Shown: positions 19,852 through 27,509 of the stretch, in pieces
Layout: the number at the start of each line of letters is the position of its first letter
How positions within the stretch are numbered: position 1 is the stretch's first letter
Origin: Enterobacter cloacae subsp. cloacae ATCC 13047
GTDB lineage: Bacteria > Pseudomonadota > Gammaproteobacteria > Enterobacterales > Enterobacteriaceae
DNA: 64,000 nucleotides
Direction: 5' to 3'
NCBI RefSeq assembly: GCF_000025565.1
Contig: NC_014121.1
Coordinates: forward strand, 1,302,001 to 1,366,000
Position numbers and translations under genes: made by a program
The notes under the pieces: model-generated
Database searches by the model: none
Told to the model about the DNA's origin: nothing
The model's input: the letters and a program-made list of their open reading frames with translations, nothing else

Positions 19852-19859
19852 AATTCAGG

Positions 19860-20492
19860 TTATAGCAGCTCGTGTGCCTTGGCGTAATCAATTAATTCCA
19901 CAATGCTTTGCACACCGAGCTTGGAATAAATATTGGATTTGTGCGCGCTAATGGTTTTGTTGCTTAATAGCAGCTGTTCGGCAATTTCCTTATTCGATAA
20001 GCCATTCGCCAGATACCGCAGTACGGTGACCTCACGATTCGATAATGGCATATCGGATGCCATCCCTTTCCCGGAGCCCAGGTGATTAATAAAGTTCAAC
20101 GTTTCCGATGGGAAAAAAGAATAGCCCATCAGAATCATTTCCACGGCGTTGTAGATCTCACCTAAATCTTTTCGTTTACTGACAAACCCATTTGCCCCGG
20201 CGCGGATGGCACGGCCTGCGTAAAAGGACTCCGATTTGGAAGAGAGGAACAGGACCTTGATGTCTTTGTTTAAGTTTCTGATTCTTTTCAATAAAGCGAA
20301 GCCATCGGTGCCCGTAAGTTCAATGTCCAGGATCACCAGATCGATGGCGTGATTGCGGATACAGTCGAGAACTTCATGGCTGTCGCCAGACTTCAGTTTG
20401 ACTGTGATATTTTTATTTTTCTGTAGCAGGACTTCTATCGACATTCTGACGATAGGATGTTCGTCCATAATGATAACGGATGCCGGTTTCAT
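19860..20492 (-). CDS. fimZ: Fimbrial response regulator FimZ
   Basis: The 210-residue NarL/FixJ-type regulator has a receiver domain with acidic DEHP (residues 10-13), phospho-acceptor Asp in VILDIEL (near residue 56) and lysine in SSKSES. A LuxR-type HTH lies at LSNREVTVLRYLANGLSNKE and onward (150-205). In Salmonella FimZ activates the fimA promoter together with FimY; in E. coli the equivalent beside sfm is also named fimZ. It is convergent with the structural operon. Confidence 0.93.
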   Translation of the reverse strand: MKPASVIIMDEHPIVRMSIEVLLQKNKNITVKLKSGDSHEVLDCIRNHAIDLVILDIELTGTDGFALLKRIRNLNKDIKVLFLSSKSESFYAGRAIRAGANGFVSKRKDLGEIYNAVEMILMGYSFFPSETLNFINHLGSGKGMASDMPLSNREVTVLRYLANGLSNKEIAEQLLLSNKTISAHKSNIYSKLGVQSIVELIDYAKAHELL

Positions 20493-21219
20493 TTTTTATG
20501 CCTCAGATTGTTAAAAGCGTTATGCTGAGTTTGGTTCAAACTCTCGAAATGCCGGAAGGATAAATTTGCAGATCCTTATAGGGTGGTATTTCCCTGGAAA
20601 GAGCGAAAGCATCCTTGTTAACGTAGTGGTAATGTCATTGCCTCAGCGCGGTCATCTCATTTGGCTGGTGGCGGCAAAAAGGTTTTTCTTATTCATAATT
20701 GGTACGCGTCTTATTATACCGTGTAAGTTTTCTCCGAAAAGCCTGCAGATTAATTCATGATTATTGATTTGTATTATCTTCTGGATCTGAATGACTATTT
20801 TTTTAAATTTAGCGGAAATGTCCTGTTATTCCATTTACCGCATCTTTTCATCTTTATGTAATAACAAAAAATAACAGATACCACTATATGTTGCAAAGTT
20901 GTTAATGAAATGACGGGGCAGTAAAACGTCTCACCTGCTGCTGAAGTGGCGTGAATTTGCACAGATAGCGCGTCTCATCCTCATCCTGATACCTCTCCCC
21001 GATATCAGAAAAATACTATGCCGGAAGAGCAAAATCTTCTGCGGCCTTCGCTTTAAGCGCCAGGGGCGTGCAACCAAATTGCTTGTTTTTACATCATTAT
21101 CATCCTGTTAACGGAACCATCAATCCCTTAACGCATGGATGAAAGTGCTGCGCTTTACTTATTCTTTAATATTTCACGTGGTTCAGAGTCAGAAATTAGG
21201 AATAGTTGTAATTTCGAGA

Positions 21220-21242
21220 TTTATGTTAACGGTTAACATAAA
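21220..21242. repeat. 23-base palindrome downstream of fimY
   Basis: Arms TTTATGTTAAC (21220-21230) and GTTAACATAAA (21232-21242) are perfect, with a single centre base. It resembles a protein-binding dyad more than a terminator. Confidence 0.65.
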
Positions 21243-21264
21243 ATTAACATTTTCAGTAAGTAAC

Positions 21265-21284
21265 TTCCTAAAGATCTTTAGGAA
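21265..21284. repeat. 20-base perfect palindrome downstream of fimY
   Basis: TTCCTAAAGATCTTTAGGAA is its own reverse complement. It lies 13 bases past the fimY stop and 22 bases from the previous palindrome. It could be a terminator stem for fimY, but no T-run follows on that strand. Confidence 0.65.
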
Positions 21285-21297
21285 ATAAGGGGTTAGG

Positions 21298-22020
21298 TTA
21301 AGAGTAAAACGGGCAGTCGGAGAGATTATTGAGAAGATGCAGCAGTTCCTGGCGATGGCTAAGCCCGAGCTTCACCAGAATGCAGCTCAGGCGATAGATA
21401 ATGCGGCTGTAGGGGCGATTCTGCAGCAGGGCGATCTGACGTAGTGACTTCCCCCGCGACAGCTCCTGTAAAATGGGCCACTCGCCGCGAGAGAACCACT
21501 CTTTACTGGAGCCCTGTGGAGGGTTGATGTCCATCAGGCTGTGCTGGAGTGCCGCCGCCGTTGACTGGCGTTCAAGGACATGAAACGGCCCCGCCGCTTT
21601 ACAGAACAGACGGGTGTCGTAATTATCCGCCCTGACCAACAGATACGGCGTGAGAAAGGGCGGATACAGGCTGTGTCTTCTCAGCTGATCCAGCTTTTCC
21701 ATAAGCGCCGTGGTGCGGCTTTCAATATCTACCACCAGACGGGCTGCAGGCCACTGGTTGAGCGCCTGAAAGGCTTCGTCCAGCGTCGGGTAGTCGCTAC
21801 AGCTGCTCAGGGGAAACTGGCCGTTCAGAAAACCGGTGCGCAGGAAATGATCTTCCGTGACCAGAATAATAAAGGGCGCGTCGGTTTTGCGATGTTGGTG
21901 GATGGACTGGCTCAAAAATTCGAGCCGGTCGAAAAAGGGGGGAGCAAAAGGCGAGTGCGTAAATCCCAGTGCATCACTTCCTGTACGCCGCCGCCGGTAA
22001 CGGCGCACTGTCATTCGCAT
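21298..22020 (-). CDS. fimY: Fimbrial regulator FimY
   Basis: The 240-residue protein has a C-terminal LuxR-type HTH region (LQELSRGKSLRQIALLQNRP, residues 186-205) and an arginine-rich N-terminus (VRRYRRRR). Size, position and layout match Salmonella FimY, which co-activates fim with FimZ. The ATG at 22020 has GGAGG six bases upstream. The first arginine codons are CGN, not AGA/AGG. In Salmonella, rare AGA/AGG codons make FimY depend on the argU (fimU) tRNA, so that dependence may be weaker here. Confidence 0.8.
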   Translation of the reverse strand: MRMTVRRYRRRRTGSDALGFTHSPFAPPFFDRLEFLSQSIHQHRKTDAPFIILVTEDHFLRTGFLNGQFPLSSCSDYPTLDEAFQALNQWPAARLVVDIESRTTALMEKLDQLRRHSLYPPFLTPYLLVRADNYDTRLFCKAAGPFHVLERQSTAAALQHSLMDINPPQGSSKEWFSRGEWPILQELSRGKSLRQIALLQNRPYSRIIYRLSCILVKLGLSHRQELLHLLNNLSDCPFYS

Positions 22021-22044
22021 GGCTTCCCTCCTGGAAATGGCTTT

Positions 22045-22743
22045 TTATTCCTCCGGCCATGTCCAGGACGGCCAGTAGTACCCCTGGCCGAGTCCTGCTC
22101 CTGCCTGTCGTGCCCGGCTATGATCCTTTTCAGTCTCAATACCTTCAATAAGCACGTTGTCGGCAAGCTGAAAGCAACGTGTCACCAGTTGCCCGAGCGC
22201 AGGGGGGGCGCGTAAACGCCAGAATGCTTCCTTGTCGATTTTTATGCCGGTTAACGGCAGCCGGCAGGACAAAAACGGTTGGACGATCGCTTCATCAATA
22301 TCATCCAGCCAGATACCGTGGCCTTGTCTTCTGAGCTGCAGCAGGCGCTGGTGAACGTCCTGCCGTTTTGTGTCAGACAGCGCCAGAAAGCGTGCCGGGT
22401 CGACAATTTCTATATTCAGCGGTGCGGCAGGCAGCCGGAGAAGCCGCTGAAAGGCGTCCGGCTGCGTTAATACGGTTATCGGCAGATTGACGTAAAGATT
22501 ATGACAGTGCGGGGTATTTTTTAGCGCGACAAGTTGCGCTTCAAGCAGCGTAAGTGACCACTCCGCAGACCGATCGTTGAAAAATGCTTCGCTTTGCTCT
22601 CTTGCTGACAGAACGCTCAGCACTTCCACTCCAACCTGGCGCTGCGAGGAGAGGGCGATGATAGGCTCAAGTTTAATGCCCGCGATATCGTGAGAGAGGT
22701 GCTGTAAGCTGGGGGACGTATCGATCAGGTTTTGCGCTGTCAC
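22045..22743 (-). CDS. Degenerate EAL-domain protein (STM0551-like)
   Basis: The 232-residue single-domain protein has EAL phosphodiesterase features: EVLSVLS in place of EAL, NLYVNLP, IEIVDPARF, LDDIDE in place of the DDFG motif, IKIDKEAFW and EGIETEKD, then QGYYW. In Salmonella an EAL gene (STM0551) sits at this place between fimY and fimW and lowers fimbriation. The altered DD motif leaves catalysis uncertain. A GTG at 22743 is chosen because AGGA lies seven bases upstream; the frame extends to another GTG at 22791 without a ribosome site. FimW is not found next to it. Confidence 0.75.
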   Translation of the reverse strand: MTAQNLIDTSPSLQHLSHDIAGIKLEPIIALSSQRQVGVEVLSVLSAREQSEAFFNDRSAEWSLTLLEAQLVALKNTPHCHNLYVNLPITVLTQPDAFQRLLRLPAAPLNIEIVDPARFLALSDTKRQDVHQRLLQLRRQGHGIWLDDIDEAIVQPFLSCRLPLTGIKIDKEAFWRLRAPPALGQLVTRCFQLADNVLIEGIETEKDHSRARQAGAGLGQGYYWPSWTWPEE

Positions 22744-22954
22744 TCCATTGTCCTGTTGTCTGTCAGCCTCCAGGCGGCCGGGATACCTCACACTAGTGTG
22801 ACGAGCTGACGCTCAGGAAAACAGCAGGCGTTACTTAAATGCAGCTAAGCCTTTTCGCAGCGCTAAATTCTACGAAAGAAAGGCCGGGGATGTTGAAAAA
22901 ACAGCCATATTTACAATCAGCTAGCCCTAATCGGGGGTGAAAACGGAAAAGGCA

Positions 22955-22982
22955 TTGACTCACCTGCCATTGACCGTATAAT
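22955..22982 (+). promoter_or_regulatory. argU promoter
   Basis: TTGACT (22955-22960), 16 bases, then TATAAT (22977-22982). The tRNA begins 39 bases further on. Confidence 0.85.
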
Positions 22983-23021
22983 TCTTCGCGTTTCACCACC
23001 GCGAAGTTCACTCTTCTCAGT

Positions 23022-23098
23022 GCGCCCTTAGCTCAGTTGGATAGAGCAACGGCCTTCTAAGCCGTAGGTCGTAGGTTCGAATCCTACAGGGCGTGCCA
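23022..23098 (+). tRNA. argU: tRNA-Arg(UCU)
   Basis: The 77-base cloverleaf includes the encoded CCA. The anticodon loop is CTTCTAA, giving UCU, which reads AGA and AGG. The acceptor stem has an unusual G1-U72 wobble: the 3' strand ends AGGGCGT where E. coli has AGGGCGC. The prophage integrase gene ends 16 bases downstream, so the 3' part of the gene was probably rebuilt by phage integration, as at the DLP12 site of E. coli. The same tRNA is called fimU in Salmonella. Confidence 0.95.
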
Positions 23099-23100
23099 TT
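23070..23100 (+). other. Left prophage attachment site (attL), approximate
   Basis: The host-phage junction must lie in the 3' half of argU, because backbone genes end there and the integrase begins just after. The T-arm and acceptor part is the usual crossover segment for phages of this class. The exact core needs the right end of the prophage, which is outside the window. Confidence 0.5.
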
Positions 23101-23113
23101 TAAAAACAGGCAC

Positions 23114-24277
23114 TTACGCCAGTTTCAAACCAGCCTGATTTTCTCCTTGTGTCGTAATTGTGTCATGGTTGCCAAAAATGGCATCAATTTTCCGTGCATG
23201 TTCGCTTAAATGGTTCGGTGCCAGGTGAGCGTATCGACGGACCATTTCGATTGACTCCCAGCCTCCCATTTCCTGAAGAACTGACAGCGGAACGCCGGAC
23301 TGGATTAACCAGCTTGCCCAGGTATGGCGGAGGTCGTGAAAACGGAAATCCTCAATCCCCGCTTTTGCCAGGCCAATTCGCCAGGCGCTGTTATCATCCA
23401 CACGCATTTTCCTGACCGCCGGAGTGACAGTTTTATCCGGGCGCGTTGATGGCTTCGTGTGAACGAATACCCACCTTGAACTTTTACCAATCTGATCCCT
23501 TAATACCCTGCATGCGGTATCATTCAGAGCCACGCCGATAGCCTTGCCCGCCTTCGCGTTCTCCGGATTTACCCATGCAACCTTTCTCTGCATATCGACC
23601 TGCTGCCACTCCAGATCAATTATGTTGGAGCGGCGCAGGCCGGTTGCCAGTGCAAATATCACCACCGGCTTTATCGACTCCGGCATGCAGGCAATTAACC
23701 GTTCTGCCTCGTCCCTGGTCAGCCAGCGGATGCGTTTGCTGATCGGCTTTTTGGTTTTTATAACAGGGGGCGTTTTAATCCAGCCCCAGTCATTAGCCGC
23801 AGCCTTGAACAGAGATCGCATGAACGAAAGGTGCTGGCTCTTTGTGGCGTGGCTTACCGGTTTCTCAACATACGGCGGCGGTTCTTTCCCCCGGCGTATA
23901 GCCGCGTCCCGGCGCGACTCCCACACCTGAATATGCTTGCGGTTGACCATCTTCGAAACTGCTTCGTTTACCTGGTCCGCCGTGATGGTCGAAATATCCC
24001 GGCCAGAGAAATGCCGCAGGAAATATTCGATTTTGGTCTTATCGTCATCGAGTGACCGCTTATGCTCCTTCTCGCGGATCCACCTGATGCAACATTCCTC
24101 AAACGTCCTCGTCGGTAGTTCCCCAATTTTATCAACCCGCCACGCTTCAGCCTTCAGCTTGTCGTGCAGCTCCTGCGCTTGTTTCTTGTCCCCCGTACCA
24201 AGAGATCGTCTAATTCTTTTCCCTGACGGCGTAACGAAATGACAGTGCCAGACGCCGCCTCTGAGGGTGATTGACAT
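23114..24277 (-). CDS. int: Tyrosine recombinase, prophage integrase
   Basis: The 387-residue integrase catalyses integration and excision at argU. It has an N-terminal arm-binding domain, then a core-binding domain (residues 60-175). The catalytic domain carries Arg in [11 protein letters not shown], the HDLRHTWAS motif with His and Arg, and the tyrosine in [10 protein letters not shown] near residue 350. Length equals the P22/DLP12-type integrases. AAAGGAG precedes the ATG. The gene is convergent with argU and overlaps the upstream excisionase gene by 124 bases. Confidence 0.96.
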   Translation of the reverse strand: MSITLRGGVWHCHFVTPSGKRIRRSLGTGDKKQAQELHDKLKAEAWRVDKIGELPTRTFEECCIRWIREKEHKRSLDDDKTKIEYFLRHFSGRDISTITADQVNEAVSKMVNRKHIQVWESRRDAAIRRGKEPPPYVEKPVSHATKSQHLSFMRSLFKAAANDWGWIKTPPVIKTKKPISKRIRWLTRDEAERLIACMPESIKPVVIFALATGLRRSNIIDLEWQQVDMQRKVAWVNPENAKAGKAIGVALNDTACRVLRDQIGKSSRWVFVHTKPSTRPDKTVTPAVRKMRVDDNSAWRIGLAKAGIEDFRFHDLRHTWASWLIQSGVPLSVLQEMGGWESIEMVRRYAHLAPNHLSEHARKIDAIFGNHDTITTQGENQAGLKLA

Positions 24278-24489
24278 AAAATTTCTCCTTTATGTTCACC
24301 CGCGCTCGCAGGAACAGGATCGCGCGGGTCATGTAAATACGCAATACAGGCGACGTCGGTCGTTCGGTATTTGTTCCCGATCTTCTTCCCGGCCAACTGC
24401 CCCGAGTCGATAAGCCGGTAGACAGTTCTCGGTGAGGTGATCAGTAGTTCTGCCGCCTGTCTGGCTGTCAGTGTTTTTGCCTCAACCAT
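24154..24489 (-). CDS. xis: Excisionase-like HTH protein
   Basis: The 111-residue protein has an N-terminal winged HTH of the excisionase/MerR-like class: [20 protein letters not shown], then the [16 protein letters not shown] wing. Position immediately upstream of, and overlapping, int fits the P22 arrangement. The ATG at 24489 follows a strong GGAGGAAA site; a longer frame to 24576 has no support. The function as directionality factor is inferred from position and fold. Confidence 0.8.
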   Translation of the reverse strand: MVEAKTLTARQAAELLITSPRTVYRLIDSGQLAGKKIGNKYRTTDVACIAYLHDPRDPVPASAGEHKGEILCQSPSEAASGTVISLRRQGKELDDLLVRGTRNKRRSCTTS

Positions 24490-24594
24490 GTATTTCCTCC
24501 AGGCAAAAAGAACCCGGCGCAGGGCCGGGCAAAAGGGATCACGAGGTGGCGCTTTCGCACCCAATAGCCAGCTCATAACTGGCTATCAGTTGCG

Positions 24595-24921
24595 TCATGC
24601 TTTGATGTGGAGGCGCGGCTCCCCGTCTTTCGGTTCCGGCCACTGGCGCGCCATATTCACCTTCAGCTTTTCTTCCAGCGCCGCGGTGATTTGCTCATCG
24701 GTGATACCGGCGCGCCGCTGTGCGTCCCATAGCAGGAACTGCAAATCAGCCCATTCGCTGAGGTCGCCAGGATCGGCAGCAGCTTCCAGCGCCTCTTTCG
24801 AAAGGTGCTTCAGTGGTCCAATGGGGCCGACGTTGCCGAAGGTTTGTTCTGACCATTCAGCGTGGCGCCGCCGGATCAGGTTTCTGGTGAACTGTGATTT
24901 CTTCGATTCGTAAGGTTTCAC
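24595..24921 (-). CDS. DUF550-type dATP/dGTP pyrophosphohydrolase domain protein
   Basis: The 108-residue protein matches the phage DUF550 family. Its motif is HLSKEALEAAADPGDLSEWA, followed by DLQFLLWDAQRRAGI and ending RQWPEPKDGEPRLHIK. The acidic residues of the E-x-x-x-AA-PGDL-EWAD segment resemble the metal site of MazG-like nucleotide pyrophosphohydrolases, so it may hydrolyse dNTPs. It starts with GTG after GGAGAGAG. Longer family members carry an extra variable region. Confidence 0.7.
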   Translation of the reverse strand: MKPYESKKSQFTRNLIRRRHAEWSEQTFGNVGPIGPLKHLSKEALEAAADPGDLSEWADLQFLLWDAQRRAGITDEQITAALEEKLKVNMARQWPEPKDGEPRLHIKA

Positions 24922-24966
24922 GCTCTCTCCTTATGCCGCACGCTGGGCGCGCAGCTTCTTCAGGTG

Positions 24967-25170
24967 TTATGCTGTTTCGATTTCTTCAGCGATCCGCTCG
25001 GCCTCTGCTTTGGTCAGCGGCTCGAAATCCTGATTAAAGCGTCCCATGCTGGCAATGCAGGTGCGGCCGTTGCGGATGTAGTGGATGACTTCGTGGGTAG
25101 CGCGGAGGATTTTGCAGGGCGCGCCGTGGGGATCGGCATGCCAGGTATTAGGCTGTATTATCCTGAACAT
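24967..25170 (-). CDS. Small phage protein, unknown
   Basis: The 67-residue protein has no family I recognise. It has two cysteines (APCKIL, GRTCIAS) and a charged C-terminal helix (TKAEAERIAEEIETA). The start is supported by AGGAG seven bases upstream, and the gene overlaps the ninX-like gene by 23 bases. After its TAA the same frame continues for 11 sense codons (HLKKLRAQRAA) to a second TAA at 24931, suggesting a formerly longer C-terminus. Confidence 0.6.
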   Translation of the reverse strand: MFRIIQPNTWHADPHGAPCKILRATHEVIHYIRNGRTCIASMGRFNQDFEPLTKAEAERIAEEIETA

Positions 25171-25486
25171 TGGCTGACTCCTGCATCATGAGGAAGACAA
25201 TCATTGCGGCACGAAGTGGGTTATCGTTAAAGCTATATGCATCGTTGGGATGAAAAGCCTCGGCCCCCCAACCGCCTCTTTTGTCCGCTTCGCTCATTGC
25301 GTAAATGCTGATTTTATTTGCGGTGATAATCGGCCATGCATCTGCCGGGTTATTGCACGGATCGAAGAATTCCCACTTTCCATCCCTGACAATTAGGACT
25401 CCTCTACCCGTCATTGAACCAATTAGTCTTGAAGCTATCTGAACCTTTCGATTAACTTCCTTATCACTCAACTTGCTGTAATCCAT
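25148..25486 (-). CDS. ninX: NinX-like phage protein (DUF2591)
   Basis: The 112-residue protein begins MDYSKLSDKEVNRKV and contains FDPCNNPADAWPIITANKIS and NDNPLRAAMIVFLMMQE, both typical of the P22 NinX/DUF2591 family. Its role is unknown. The ATG at 25486 shares its A with the stop codon (TGATG) of the restored frame of the upstream zinc-finger gene, which suggests translational coupling in the ancestor. Confidence 0.8.
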   Translation of the reverse strand: MDYSKLSDKEVNRKVQIASRLIGSMTGRGVLIVRDGKWEFFDPCNNPADAWPIITANKISIYAMSEADKRGGWGAEAFHPNDAYSFNDNPLRAAMIVFLMMQESANVQDNTA

Positions 25487-25700
25487 CAAATCCCCCTCTG
25501 CTTATTCCTCAATTCGATGACGCTCTGGCAATCCGCACAGGTCTGGCAGCCGGAACCTTCATGCGCCGCAAATCCGGAATCGGATCCCCGCATTCCGCAC
25601 AACGCTCAGCTGATACGGCGTTGCGGTCGATACGATGAGCGGAAAGGGCAGCGTTACGCTGAAGCTCTTCAATCTCTGCTGCTGTGTCGATGATGTCCAT
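25486..25700 (-). pseudogene. TraR/DksA-type zinc-finger protein, frameshifted
   Basis: The frame starts MDIIDTAAEIEELQRNAALS and has the first zinc pair CAECGDPIP. It then reads into unrelated sequence (KVPAARPVRIARASSN) and stops at 25509. Adding one base in the CC at 25550-25551 restores VPGCQTCADCQSVIELRNKQ, which supplies the second Cys pair typical of this family, and a stop at 25486 overlapping the ninX start. A single-base deletion therefore explains the break. Such small proteins bind RNA polymerase in the manner of DksA. A sequencing error is the alternative. Confidence 0.75.
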
Positions 25701-25702
25701 GG

Positions 25703-25822
25703 TCAATACTCCCGGAACTGTCGGTTAATTCTGTTGAAGGTGAACGCCATCAATAAAAAAGGCCGCTTTAGCGACCTGGTGATAAGTGCCTTGATACTGG
25801 CGTTGTCTGTTTCTGGCGTCAT
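25703..25822 (-). CDS. Candidate 39-residue phage protein
   Basis: The frame MTPETDNASIKALITRSLKR continues to RINRQFREY. It has GGAGG five bases before its ATG. It overlaps the endonuclease stop as ATGA and ends four bases before the next gene start. Those couplings favour a real gene. Against it, a terminator-like stem lies inside the frame. I do not recognise a family. Confidence 0.45.
   Translation of the reverse strand: MTPETDNASIKALITRSLKRPFLLMAFTFNRINRQFREY
25753..25776 (-). terminator. Terminator-like stem inside a small frame
   Basis: On the minus strand GGTCGC, loop TAAA, GCGGCC, then six T. The same stem type recurs in the late operon (47023, 53687). It lies between the HNH gene and the zinc-finger gene. 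Confidence 0.55.
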
Positions 25823-26415
25823 GCGGCCTCCGTTTTCATAACATCGATGGCGCAGACGGGCAGCAATTTTCTGGCGGCTAACTCGTTTTCATGCGGAAAG
25901 TTAAGTCGCGCATATTCGCCGAATAGCTCGCGAGCAGATTCGTCGTAAGCATGAGCGGCCTCTTCAGCCGAACGGTAGTAGCCAAGGTGGCGGCGCTCAC
26001 GGCCTATTGTGATATTTGCACGGTATGGTTTTGATAAGTTATTGGCCCGAGAGACGCCTTTATATCCCGTTAAATTCGCTCTGCTTAACTCTCGGTTGTG
26101 CTGGTTCTGATTTAGCGTAGCCAAACGCAAATTGGACCATCGGTTGTTCGTGCCGTCATTATCAACATGATCGATGTGATACTTTGGCCATTCACCTGTC
26201 ACTATCAGCCAAATGAGACGATGCGCGCGATAGAGGCGGCCAATCCTAACTTTGACGTAAAGCTTTCTACCGTTCCCACAAACCGAGCCAGCAACACTAC
26301 CTTTCTGGACTTTTTTGCGACAAGTCTTCCAGGTCAGCAGCCCTGTTGTGGGGTCATATTCCAGAAGCTCTCTAACCATTTCGGCAGTTAATTCAGGGCA
26401 GTTTCTACTCGGCAT
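25819..26415 (-). CDS. HNH endonuclease with AP2 domain
   Basis: The 198-residue protein has an HNH core (HRLIWLIVTGEWP, then HIDHVDNDGTNNRWSNLRLA). A C-terminal AP2-type DNA-binding domain follows (GYKGVSRANNL, YRANITIGRERRHLGYYRSA, EEAAHAYDESARELFGEYARLNF). This is the layout of free-standing phage homing endonucleases. The ATG at 26415 lies eight bases after GGGGAG; the ATG at 26421 would be too close. It overlaps the methylase gene. A second HNH-AP2 gene occurs at 40884. Confidence 0.88.
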   Translation of the reverse strand: MPSRNCPELTAEMVRELLEYDPTTGLLTWKTCRKKVQKGSVAGSVCGNGRKLYVKVRIGRLYRAHRLIWLIVTGEWPKYHIDHVDNDGTNNRWSNLRLATLNQNQHNRELSRANLTGYKGVSRANNLSKPYRANITIGRERRHLGYYRSAEEAAHAYDESARELFGEYARLNFPHENELAARKLLPVCAIDVMKTEAA

Positions 26416-27046
26416 TTTCATATCTCCCCGGAACAAGCTTCACATCGCCATCAACTTCATTCCCCCAAGCATCCCAGCCCGGCGCCGCGCTGCGGCTAAA
26501 CAGCTCAATGCGCGGCACATCGCCGTAAAGCAGCTCCAGCCGGTTGCGCACTTCCCACGGCTTTTCGCTGTGCGCGCCGAGCGGGCTGTAGACCACCTGC
26601 TTAATCCCGGCATGCTTTCGCTCCAGCCCGGCGCCGCGGGTGGCAATCAACAGGTCTTCGGTGTTGGCCCGGGTGTGGTTTCCGCCGTTCATGCGCGTCT
26701 CGGCGTTAAGCAGATCGAGGAAGTCGTAAAAGTCGGTGACTTCACCATCGGCCAGCGCCTTGTTGATGCGCAACTCGGCATTCTGATTCAGCTTCACCCA
26801 GGTAAAGCCCTTCATCGTGCGAACTGTAAAGCCCCAGGCCTCGGCCAGCTCGATTGCCTCCTGGTTATGTGTGCCGGTGTACCACATCGCCAGCACTGCG
26901 TTTTCGGCGGCAAGCTCCCACACAGGCAGGCGCTTGATGTCGATTAACTTCATGGTGGAGTAGTGGTCGGCAGCGGCGCCGTTGCTGATTGTGTTGCCGT
27001 AAGACCAGGGCGGATCAGCGTAGATAAGAGAGTATTTTCCGGTCAT
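26405..27046 (-). CDS. MT-A70 family adenine methyltransferase
   Basis: The 213-residue protein shows the MT-A70 catalytic motif DPPW (YADPPWSYGN, near residue 10). It also has SAM-binding elements LAMWYTGTHN, GFTWVKLNQN and HSEKPWEVRNRLELLYGDVPRIELFSR. It should methylate adenine N6 in DNA or RNA. Phage members are often solitary and may protect phage DNA from host restriction. The ATG overlaps the preceding gene as ATGA. No cognate nuclease of restriction type is evident, though an HNH gene follows directly. Confidence 0.88.
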   Translation of the reverse strand: MTGKYSLIYADPPWSYGNTISNGAAADHYSTMKLIDIKRLPVWELAAENAVLAMWYTGTHNQEAIELAEAWGFTVRTMKGFTWVKLNQNAELRINKALADGEVTDFYDFLDLLNAETRMNGGNHTRANTEDLLIATRGAGLERKHAGIKQVVYSPLGAHSEKPWEVRNRLELLYGDVPRIELFSRSAAPGWDAWGNEVDGDVKLVPGRYENAE

Positions 27047-27507
27047 GCATCCTCCCGCTCCGGATCGTTAACATCCCAGCCATTACGCTCAATATTGGTT
27101 TGCAGCCGCTTATCTCCTACCTCTTCAATGCTGCGGCCGGTTATCGCTGCGACTTCAGCGTTTGAGTGTCTCCACAGCAGCGCCAGTTCTTCGGTAGTCC
27201 ATTCAGGCATGACTTTTCCTCCTGACGATCGGGCAAGTGAGTTGCGCTTGCTGCGCACGGAGTGGATAGAGCGGCCGGTTGCCGCGGCGATTTCCTCGGG
27301 AGTGAACCGGCCAAACAGAAACAACTCTGCTTTGATCCATTTCCTGCAGTTGGTATTGCCAGGAAATTTCACGTCGAGGCGAGCGGCCTGGGTGTAAACG
27401 GCGCGCTTACTTCTCTCCAGTTTTTCGGCAATCAATGAGACGGGAATCTGTCCGGCAACTTCATGCAGGAACAGGTTTTCCCACGGTTGCCAGTGATTTG
27501 CTCCCAT
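27043..27507 (-). CDS. Phage DNA-binding protein with repeated HTH segments
   Basis: The 154-residue protein carries three similar SANT/Myb-like or sigma-like helical repeats: LHEVAGQIPVSLIAEKLERS, LFGRFTPEEIAAATGRSIHS and LWRHSNAEVAAITGRSIEEV. Each has the IA-x-x-x-x-RS pattern. This suggests DNA binding. The start at 27507 follows GGAGG; the upstream ATG overlaps that site and is not used. It is coupled to the methylase gene. Confidence 0.65.
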   Translation of the reverse strand: MGANHWQPWENLFLHEVAGQIPVSLIAEKLERSKRAVYTQAARLDVKFPGNTNCRKWIKAELFLFGRFTPEEIAAATGRSIHSVRSKRNSLARSSGGKVMPEWTTEELALLWRHSNAEVAAITGRSIEEVGDKRLQTNIERNGWDVNDPEREDA

Positions 27508-27509
27508 GG

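Larger units (their letters stand above)
20493..21297. promoter_or_regulatory. Long fimZ-fimY intergenic region
   Basis: These 805 bases hold no credible gene; short frames on either strand lack ribosome sites and domain-like sequence. The region is AT-rich and must contain the fimZ promoter. It contains two strong palindromes near the fimY end (listed separately). Confidence 0.55.
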
